Assembly (NCBI GenBank): GCA_011371465.1
Contig: DRQL01000348.1
Location: 1-10,717 of the forward strand
Source: Gammaproteobacteria bacterium
GTDB lineage: Bacteria; Pseudomonadota; Gammaproteobacteria; DSM-19610
DNA length: 10,717 nucleotides
Direction: 5' to 3'
Part shown: in pieces, positions 6,363 to 10,717 of the stretch
How positions within the stretch are numbered: position 1 is the first letter of the stretch
Layout: the number at the start of each line of letters is the position of its first letter
Notes under the pieces: model-generated
What the model saw: the letters and a program-made list of their open reading frames with translations, nothing else
Database searches by the model: none
What the model was told of the DNA's origin: nothing
Position numbers and translations under genes: made by a program

Positions 6363-6836
6363 CTACGCAGCCTTCCTGTTCTCAAGCTTTAAAATAAAAT
6401 CCCACTGTTTTTTACTGATCGGCATGATCGACAGGCGGTTGCCCTTGCGCACCAGCGGGCAGTCTTCGAGTTCCCGGTAGCCCTTCAGTTCCTGCAGGCT
6501 GATGAGGCGTTTCGTTTTGCGCTGGTATTGCACGTCCACCATGTACCAGCGGGGGTTGTCGGGATCGCTTTTGGGGTCATAGTATTTTTCCGAAGGGTCA
6601 AAGGCCGTGTGGTCCGGGTAACCTTCGCGCACCACTTTCATAATGCCCACGATTCCCGGTTCGGCACAGTTGGAGTGATAGAAAAATACCAGGTCGCCCT
6701 TCTTCATCTGGTCGCGCATCATGTTGCGCGCCTGGTAGTTGCGTACTCCGTCCCAGTGGTCGGTTTTTTTCGGCATTTTCTGCAGGTGGTCGATGCCGAA
6801 TACGTCGGGTTCCGATTTCATTAACCAGTAGTTCAT
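6363..6836 (-). CDS. EVE domain-containing protein
   Basis: This 157-residue single-domain protein is of the EVE family (related to thymocyte nuclear protein 1; PUA-like fold). Family hallmarks are the N-terminal NYWLMKSEPDVFGIDHL, WDGVRNYQARNMMRDQMKKG then DLVFFYHSN, PGIVGIMKVVREGYPDHTAF, PRWYMVDVQ and the C-terminal LVRKGNRLSIMPISKKQWDF. EVE domains bind modified bases in DNA or RNA, but the ligand of stand-alone housekeeping versions like this is not settled. It lies 5 nt downstream of the ygfA stop, with AAAGGA at 6845-6850 (8 nt spacing) inside the end of ygfA, so the two are probably translated from one transcript. Length is normal for the family and no residue is obviously missing. The family call is firm; the cellular role is not. 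Confidence 0.93.
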   Translation of the reverse strand: MNYWLMKSEPDVFGIDHLQKMPKKTDHWDGVRNYQARNMMRDQMKKGDLVFFYHSNCAEPGIVGIMKVVREGYPDHTAFDPSEKYYDPKSDPDNPRWYMVDVQYQRKTKRLISLQELKGYRELEDCPLVRKGNRLSIMPISKKQWDFILKLENRKAA

Positions 6837-6841
6837 GTGAT

Positions 6842-7438
6842 TTATCCTTTGCGGAACAGGTGCCAGTTACTGTCGGTGGCCACTGCAGTGAGTGGTACAT
6901 CCCAGGGTTTGGCCGACAGCCGCGGCAGTTGCTGAAAGTCGTAGGCAAGGCCGACCAGGCGCGGCTTGCGCCAGTGTTGCCTGTGCAGCAGGTAGGCAAA
7001 GCTGCGGTCGTAGAAGCCGCCACCCATGCCCAGGCGATGGCCGTTGTGGTCGAAGCCCACCAGTGGTGCCAGCACCAGGTCCAGGGCCTGCGCTGCTATG
7101 CGCTGCCGGTGCACGTTGGCGGGTTCGGCGATACCGAAACGGTTTTTGATCAGCGGGGTGTCGGGTTCATAACGGGCAAACCACAGCCGGTTGGCCCGGT
7201 ACGGCACCAGTACCGGCAGGTAGACCTGCTTGCCCATGCGCCAGGCGAGCGCGATCAGCGGGGCGGTTTCCACCTCGCCGTCAGCGGGCAGGTAGGCCGC
7301 GATGCGTCGGCTGTTGCGGAAAACCGGCTGGCGCGCGAGTTGTTTGCACAGGGTTGTCGAGCGTACCAGGCGTTCGGATTCACTCAGGGCATTGCGCCTG
7401 GCGCGTAGCTGTTTTCGTTGGTCAGAGCGGCTGGGCAC
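6842..7438 (-). CDS. ygfA: 5-formyltetrahydrofolate cyclo-ligase
   Basis: This 198-residue enzyme (methenyl-THF synthetase; also called fau) converts 5-formyl-THF plus ATP to 5,10-methenyl-THF, returning stored folate to the active one-carbon pool. The diagnostic motif LGMGGGFYDR lies at 136-145. An N-terminal RKQLRARRNAL segment, the GEVETAPLI motif (54-62), and FGIAEP (101-106) also match the family. The only reasonable start is GTG at 7436-7438, since the next methionine is well inside the conserved region; the ribosome site before it is weak (AAAGAG). It lies downstream of 6S RNA on the same strand, the classic ssrS-ygfA arrangement in which the mRNA derives from read-through of the 6S transcript. 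Here a palindromic element is inserted between them. Confidence 0.95.
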   Translation of the reverse strand: MPSRSDQRKQLRARRNALSESERLVRSTTLCKQLARQPVFRNSRRIAAYLPADGEVETAPLIALAWRMGKQVYLPVLVPYRANRLWFARYEPDTPLIKNRFGIAEPANVHRQRIAAQALDLVLAPLVGFDHNGHRLGMGGGFYDRSFAYLLHRQHWRKPRLVGLAYDFQQLPRLSAKPWDVPLTAVATDSNWHLFRKG

Positions 7439-7456
7439 GAGTGGGAGACTCTTTAA

Positions 7457-7556
7457 TTTAACCCGTCATTGCGAGCGCAGCGCGGCAATCTCTTTGACAT
7501 GGCGCCAGACTGTACCGGATTGCCGCGCTACGCTCGCAATGACGGAAATGTTTAAC
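7457..7556. repeat. CGTCATTGCGAGCG-type palindromic element with flanking TTTAAC repeats
   Basis: Two 28-nt arms, 7463-7490 (starts CCGTCATTGCGAGCG) and 7518-7545 (ends CGCTCGCAATGACGG), are inverted repeats with one mismatch, separated by a 27-nt loop. Sequences of this kind are widespread intergenic palindromes in proteobacteria. The element is bracketed by the direct repeat TTTAAC at 7457-7462 and 7551-7556, which could be a target-site duplication (5 nt, AAATG, lie between the right arm and its copy). It sits in the 6S RNA-ygfA spacer, so it would form a long hairpin in the leader of the ygfA mRNA. Confidence 0.85.
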
Positions 7557-7606
7557 TGAATCGGTTTGCCAGCAGGTGTTGCAGAATCCGTACCCGTAAA
7601 ATCAAA

Positions 7607-7791
7607 GACACCTTCCGCAGATACCGTCGCAGTTGTTGCCCTTGAACCGGAGGTTCAAGTGGGAGCGAGTGTCAGACCTAAGGCTTTCCACGCGTGGCGG
7701 ACATGCTCACTGGCCTGACAAGCCAACTCCCGGGGCCAAATATTAGGCTCAAGGAGATCTGAACTGCTAACGAGCACCGCAGAAGGTGCGC
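7607..7791 (-). ncRNA. ssrS: 6S RNA
   Basis: An RNA of about 185 nt on the minus strand that binds the sigma-70 RNA polymerase holoenzyme by mimicking an open promoter and dampens transcription in stationary phase. Segments resembling E. coli 6S RNA occur in the right order: CCTTGAGCC with AATATTT, GTGAGCATG, AAAGCCTTA, and the hairpin CTTGAACCTCCGGTTCAAG (7641-7659). The ends pair: CACCTTC near the 5' end (7787-7781) with GAAGGTG near the 3' end (7615-7609), a closing stem. The position between zapA and ygfA is the conserved locus. The 5' end is placed from the -10 box and the 3' end from the closing stem; both are accurate to only a few nt. Confidence 0.92.
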
Positions 7792-7797
7792 CTGTTG

Positions 7798-7803
7798 AGT
7801 ATA
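7798..7803 (-). promoter_or_regulatory. -10 box of the 6S RNA promoter
   Basis: TATACT on the minus strand, 5 of 6 matches to the sigma-70 -10 consensus, placed to start transcription near 7791, where the closing stem of 6S RNA begins. The -35 position (about 7821-7826) reads TAACGC, a poor match, so the promoter may be weak or factor-assisted. Confidence 0.6.
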
Positions 7804-7830
7804 CAAGGTTCCTTGCGGTGGCGTTAGTGC

Positions 7831-7876
7831 CAGGGCCTGTTAACAGTGCCCATTTGGGAAGTGTTAACAGGCCCTG
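7831..7876. repeat. Perfect 15-bp inverted repeat between zapA and 6S RNA
   Basis: Arms CAGGGCCTGTTAACA (7831-7845) and TGTTAACAGGCCCTG (7862-7876) are exact reverse complements around a 16-nt loop that itself contains CCCATTTGGG. Neither side is followed by a T-run, so it is not a standard intrinsic terminator on either strand. It may still slow or process transcripts leaving zapA, or be a remnant of a small mobile element. No target duplication is visible. Confidence 0.8.
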
Positions 7877-7885
7877 TGGAAAAAC

Positions 7886-8200
7886 TTACAGTTCCAGCTG
7901 GTTACCCCGGTTCAGCGCCACGTCGATCTTGTCCTGCAGGGCGCGGATGCGCTGGCTGATGTTGAGCTGGTAGTCGTCTTTCACGGTCTTCTGGCCGAGC
8001 AGTTCGTGGGCCATGTTCAGCGCGGCCATGACGGCGATGCGGTCAGCACCGACGATTTTGCCGGTGTCACGGATTTCCTTCATTTTATCGGTCAGGAATT
8101 CCGCTGAGGCAAACAGCGCCTCGCGCTCATCGTCGGGACAGGCGATCAGGTATTCCTTGTCCATGATGTGCACGCGCAGCGGCTTGGCGTTTTTTTTCAT
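7886..8200 (-). CDS. zapA: Cell division protein ZapA
   Basis: This 104-residue cytosolic protein bundles and stabilises FtsZ filaments at the division septum. The N-terminal head (PLRVHIMDKEYLIACPDDER, about 7-26) and the helical region with KIVGADRIAVMAALNMAHEL (about 48-67), followed by a C-terminal coiled coil (about 75-100), match the ZapA family in order and length. The start at 8200 overlaps the upstream coiled-coil gene by ATGA, and GGAG at 8209-8212 lies 8 nt upstream. Position just upstream of 6S RNA and ygfA is the conserved gammaproteobacterial order. It is expressed from the promoter in front of the upstream gene. Confidence 0.95.
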   Translation of the reverse strand: MKKNAKPLRVHIMDKEYLIACPDDEREALFASAEFLTDKMKEIRDTGKIVGADRIAVMAALNMAHELLGQKTVKDDYQLNISQRIRALQDKIDVALNRGNQLEL

Positions 8201-8430
8201 ACCCCCTGCTCCATGGCCTTGAGGCGGTTGATCATGGCCTCTACCCGGTTGCGTGCCATTTCGTTCTTTTCGATCAGGCTGGCGCGTTCGGTCACCATGG
8301 AGTCCTGCTGGTCGCGCAGCGAGCGGTTTTCCTCTTTGAGGCGTTCGATGCTGCTGACCAGTTCTTCCAGGCGAACTTCCAGTTTGAGCAGTTCCTGCTC
8401 GGTAACGGATTGCGGTGTGTCTTTAGTCAT
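8197..8430 (-). CDS. Small ZapB-like coiled-coil protein (TIGR02449 type)
   Basis: This is a 77-residue acidic protein that is almost wholly a predicted coiled coil: LLKLEVRLEELVSSIERLKE through MVTERASLIEKNEMARNRVE and an end in MEQGV. It resembles the small TIGR02449 proteins that lie next to zapA in many gammaproteobacteria, and is reminiscent of ZapB. A role as a division partner of ZapA is inferred from position and shape only. The frame is open upstream to an ATG at 8490, but the ATG at 8430 is preferred: a sigma-70 promoter lies between the two, and the extra 20 residues do not look like the family. No Shine-Dalgarno sequence precedes 8430. The predicted transcription start coincides with its A, so translation may be leaderless. 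It overlaps zapA by 4 nt. Confidence 0.8.
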   Translation of the reverse strand: MTKDTPQSVTEQELLKLEVRLEELVSSIERLKEENRSLRDQQDSMVTERASLIEKNEMARNRVEAMINRLKAMEQGV

Positions 8431-8436
8431 GCGCAC

Positions 8437-8465
8437 ACTATAGAGAAGGGCTAAAAATGCGTCAA
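8437..8465 (-). promoter_or_regulatory. Sigma-70 promoter for the coiled-coil gene, zapA and perhaps 6S RNA/ygfA
   Basis: On the minus strand: TTGACG (8465-8460), a 17-bp spacer, and TATAGT (8442-8437), 5 of 6 matches in each box with optimal spacing. With the last -10 base at -7, transcription starts at 8430, the A of the start codon. Confidence 0.75.
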
Positions 8466-8476
8466 TGTCGGCGCTG

Positions 8477-8485
8477 TGTAATAAT
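8477..8485 (+). promoter_or_regulatory. Extended -10 promoter for ygfB
   Basis: TG-T-AATAAT reads as an extended -10 element (TGn plus a hexamer matching 5 of 6). I see no convincing -35 box, which extended -10 promoters can lack. The predicted start is 8492, the A of the ygfB ATG. Confidence 0.45.
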
Positions 8486-8491
8486 TGCACT

Positions 8492-9055
8492 ATGCCTGAA
8501 AATCAACGCCTTGAGTATTACGATGTCGCCGACACCCTGGACCGCGCCTCGCTCCTGGTGGACGCGGCGGACTGCCACGGTTTCCTGTCCGGGCTGGTGT
8601 GCGCCTCCGGCTTTGCCGACCCGAAAATCTGGGTGGCCGAGATATTCGAGGACTATAATCCCAAAAATACGCGCCAGGCCGAGGCATACCGGCAGCTGCA
8701 GGCACTCTACGAAGCCACCGTAAGCGGTCTGAACAGCCACGAGATCGATTTCGAGCTGTTGCTTCCCGATGACGCGGAATCGCTGCGCGAGCGCGCCGGC
8801 TCGCTGGGCAGCTGGTGTTCCGGGTTCCTGTCCGGGCTGGGGATGGGAGGCTTGCCGGCGCAGGACCGGCTCCCGGACGACGTCCGGGAATTGCTGCGCG
8901 ACCTGTCGGAAATCTCCCGGGTGGATTTCGAACTGGATCAGCCCGGCGAAGACGAGCTGGCCGCGTTTGAGGAGGTGGTGGAGTATATCCGTGTGGGTGT
9001 ACTCTTCCTGCACGACGAACTGCAGCCCCCCAACGCGCCGTCACAGGTACAGTAG
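8492..9055 (+). CDS. ygfB: UPF0149 family protein YgfB
   Basis: This 187-residue cytosolic protein belongs to the UPF0149/YgfB family (E. coli YgfB has 192 residues). Family features are the N-terminal LVDAADCHGFLSGLVCASGF (about 22-41), the central GSLGSWCSGFLSGLGMGGL (about 104-122) with the characteristic W-C-GFL-G pattern, and the C-terminal LAAFEEVVEYIRVGVLFLHDEL. The protein is acidic and helical, with no membrane segment. The biochemical function is unclear; the gene precedes pepP in Pseudomonas and in E. coli. The start at 8492 (MPENQ) is chosen over an in-frame ATG at 8465, which would add nine residues unlike the family and overlap the promoter. No ribosome site precedes 8492. It ends 5 nt before pepP, so the two are probably co-transcribed. 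Confidence 0.92.
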   Translation: MPENQRLEYYDVADTLDRASLLVDAADCHGFLSGLVCASGFADPKIWVAEIFEDYNPKNTRQAEAYRQLQALYEATVSGLNSHEIDFELLLPDDAESLRERAGSLGSWCSGFLSGLGMGGLPAQDRLPDDVRELLRDLSEISRVDFELDQPGEDELAAFEEVVEYIRVGVLFLHDELQPPNAPSQVQ

Positions 9056-9060
9056 TCAAC

Positions 9061-10365
9061 ATGGACCAGAAAGAATTCGCCCGCCGGCGCAAACAGCTGA
9101 TGCGCATGATGGGCCCGGATGCGATTGCGATCCTGCCTACCAACCCGGAGCAGCCGCGCAACCGGGACGTGGACTATCCGTTCCGGCCGGACAGTGATTT
9201 CTATTATCTGACCGGGTTTGCGGAGCCCGAGGCGGTGATGGTGCTGGCCCCGGGGCGCGAGCACGGCGAGTACCTGCTGTTCTGCCGGGACCGTGACCCC
9301 ACAATGGAGACCTGGCACGGCCGGCGAGCCGGACCCGAAGGCGCGGTGGAAAAGTTCGGTGCCGACGATGCCTTTCCGATCCAGGATATCAACGAAATCC
9401 TGCCCGGCTTGCTGGAAAGCCGGGAGCGTGTATTTTACACCATGGGTTCGGCCCCCGAGTTTGACCACCGGCTGATCAGCTGGGTGAACCGGATTCGTCG
9501 CCAGTCACGCGCGGGCAAGCACGCGCCGGACGAGTTCATTTCGCTGGAGCACTTTGTGCATGACATGCGCCTGTACAAGAGCCGGGCGGAAATCCGGGTG
9601 ATGCGACAGGCCGCGAACATTTCGGCGCGTGCGCACAAGCGGGCCATGCAGCTGTGCCGGCCGGGCATGATGGAATACGAGCTGGAGGCGGAATTCCTGC
9701 ACGAGTTTCGCCGGGCGGGCGGTGAGCCGGCCTATCCTTCCATCGTGGGCGGCGGCGAGAATGCCTGCATCCTGCACTACACGGAGAACAACGCACCGCT
9801 GAAGGATGGTGATATCCTGCTGATTGACGCAGGGACAGAACACGAGTACTACGCTTCCGATATCACGCGCAGTTTCCCGGTGAACGGCCGCTTCAGCAAG
9901 GCGCAGCGCGCCATTTACCAGCTGGTGCTGGATGCGCAACTGGCGGCCATCGAAGAGGTATACCCGGGCAATACCTGGAACGCGCCGCACGATGCAGCCG
10001 TCAAGGTGATTACCCGCGGCCTGGTGAAGCTGGGCCTGCTCAAGGGACGCACCCCGACACTCGTCAGGGAACGGGCCTACCACCGCTTCTACATGCACCG
10101 TACCGGGCACTGGCTGGGGATGGACGTGCACGATGTCGGTGACTACAAGGTCGGCGATGAATGGCGTGTACTGGAACCGGGTATGGTGCTGACGGTCGAG
10201 CCGGGACTGTACATACCGGCCGGCAGCAAGGGAGTGGCGCGCAAATGGTGGAACATCGGCATACGTATCGAAGACGACGTGCTGGTGACGCGTGACGGTT
10301 ACGACGTATTGAGCAAGAACCTGCCCAAGGAGATCGATGCCATCGAGGCGTTGATGGCGCGGTGA
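9061..10365 (+). CDS. pepP: Xaa-Pro aminopeptidase P
   Basis: This 434-residue cytosolic metallopeptidase of the M24 pita-bread family removes N-terminal residues preceding proline; E. coli PepP has 441 residues. The N-terminal domain includes RDVDYPFRPDSDFYYLTGF (35-53). The catalytic domain carries the five expected metal ligands: D256 in LLIDAG, D267 in SDITRSF, H350 in HRTGHWLGMDVHD, E380 in LTVEPGLY and E404 in IRIEDDVLV, each within a few positions of the E. coli numbering. Nothing is missing. The start at 9061 has only a weak ribosome site (AGG about 13 nt upstream), so coupling to ygfB is likely. In E. coli and Pseudomonas the next gene is ubiH; here it is not. Confidence 0.97.
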   Translation: MDQKEFARRRKQLMRMMGPDAIAILPTNPEQPRNRDVDYPFRPDSDFYYLTGFAEPEAVMVLAPGREHGEYLLFCRDRDPTMETWHGRRAGPEGAVEKFGADDAFPIQDINEILPGLLESRERVFYTMGSAPEFDHRLISWVNRIRRQSRAGKHAPDEFISLEHFVHDMRLYKSRAEIRVMRQAANISARAHKRAMQLCRPGMMEYELEAEFLHEFRRAGGEPAYPSIVGGGENACILHYTENNAPLKDGDILLIDAGTEHEYYASDITRSFPVNGRFSKAQRAIYQLVLDAQLAAIEEVYPGNTWNAPHDAAVKVITRGLVKLGLLKGRTPTLVRERAYHRFYMHRTGHWLGMDVHDVGDYKVGDEWRVLEPGMVLTVEPGLYIPAGSKGVARKWWNIGIRIEDDVLVTRDGYDVLSKNLPKEIDAIEALMAR

Positions 10366-10435
10366 TTGAAACAGCTCCGCCAGCCAGCGGGGTAGTAATG
10401 GCATTTGTTCGGTTTTGCACAGAGGAGACAGATAC

Positions 10436-10717
10436 GTGATAAAAAACATTACAACAGCATGTGTACTGGGTCTTGCCCTGGCCGGCGGCGCCGTGGCTGC
10501 CGACGACAAGAGTGACGACAAGGGTGATGATGTCATTACCTCCATCGACGAGGGTATGGAGTATTACCGGGAAGGTGACTTCGCGGAGGCGGTCAGCAGC
10601 CTGAATTACGCGGTACAGCTGATCCAGCAGAAAAAAGGCCAGTCGCTCGGCAAGCTGTTGCCGGAGCCCCTGGATGGCTGGACGGCGGAAGAAGTGCAGT
10701 CACAGGCGGCGGGTGCG
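10436..10717 (+). CDS. Exported protein of unknown function, N-terminal part
   Basis: An open frame of 94 codons runs off the right edge. It starts at GTG 10436, with AGGAG at 10423-10427 (8 nt spacing). The N-terminus is a clear signal peptide: a short basic start (IKN), a hydrophobic core (CVLGLALAGGAVA) and an AVA|ADD cleavage site near residue 21. Next come an Asp/Lys-rich stretch (DDKSDDKGDD) and a helical segment, IDEGMEYYREGDFAEAVSSL followed by NYAVQLIQ, which resembles a single TPR-type helix pair. A motif LLPEPLDGWTAEEVQSQ ends the visible part. It probably works in the periplasm; I do not recognise a named family and assign no function. It lies 70 nt after pepP with no obvious terminator between, so it may belong to that transcript. 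Confidence 0.8.
   Translation, partial: MIKNITTACVLGLALAGGAVAADDKSDDKGDDVITSIDEGMEYYREGDFAEAVSSLNYAVQLIQQKKGQSLGKLLPEPLDGWTAEEVQSQAAGA

Noticed and set aside
6860..7408. 182-codon plus-strand open frame opposite ygfA
   Set aside because: It is antisense to a clear 5-formyl-THF cyclo-ligase with the GMGGGFYDR motif and has no features of its own.
7831..7876. Intrinsic terminator for zapA
   Set aside because: The hairpin is strong, but on the minus strand it is followed by GCACTAACG and on the plus strand by TGGAAAAAC, with no T-run.

Overview
The window is a stretch of chromosomal core genome from a gammaproteobacterium, GC-rich in its coding regions. The evidence is gene order: dusB-fis-purH-purD, divergent rpiA/ilvA, and pepP-ygfB opposite zapA-ssrS(6S RNA)-ygfA. 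The last two arrangements resemble those of Pseudomonas. The spacer repeats (GTAGGAGCG-type REP elements, GTAGGTTGGGTTA hairpins, CGTCATTGCGAGCG palindromes) are also of kinds common in this class. I cannot name the genus.

Layout: 1-77, C-terminal end of dusB; 74-364, fis, overlapping dusB by ATGA; 365-586, spacer with two REP-like repeats; 587-2149, purH; 2150-2264, spacer with one repeat; 2265-3545, purD; 3546-3859, convergent spacer packed with repeats; 3860-4522 (-), rpiA; 4523-4623, a strikingly symmetric divergent promoter region; 4624-6144, ilvA; 6145-6362, convergent spacer with the same repeat module inverted; 6363-6836 (-), EVE-domain protein; 6842-7438 (-), 5-formyl-THF cyclo-ligase; 7439-7606, spacer with a palindromic element; about 7607-7791 (-), 6S RNA; 7831-7876, a perfect inverted repeat; 7886-8200 (-), zapA; 8197-8430 (-), small ZapB-like coiled-coil protein; 8431-8491, divergent promoter region; 8492-9055, UPF0149/ygfB; 9061-10365, pepP; 10436 to the end, start of a secreted protein that I do not recognise.

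How the genes work together: PurH and PurD are enzymes of de novo purine synthesis, and the folate cyclo-ligase feeds the one-carbon folate pool from which PurH draws 10-formyl-THF. Fis and 6S RNA are global growth-phase regulators. ZapA and the coiled-coil protein belong to cell-division gene sets. IlvA starts isoleucine synthesis and RpiA belongs to the pentose-phosphate pathway.

No defence island, prophage, CRISPR array or clearly new multi-gene system is visible. The less ordinary content lies in the spacers: a family of seven cloverleaf-like repeats, a composite repeat module placed in inverted orientation on both sides of rpiA-ilvA, a mirror-symmetric rpiA/ilvA promoter, and promoters whose -10 boxes lie exactly 6 nt before the start codon, predicting leaderless mRNAs for three genes.
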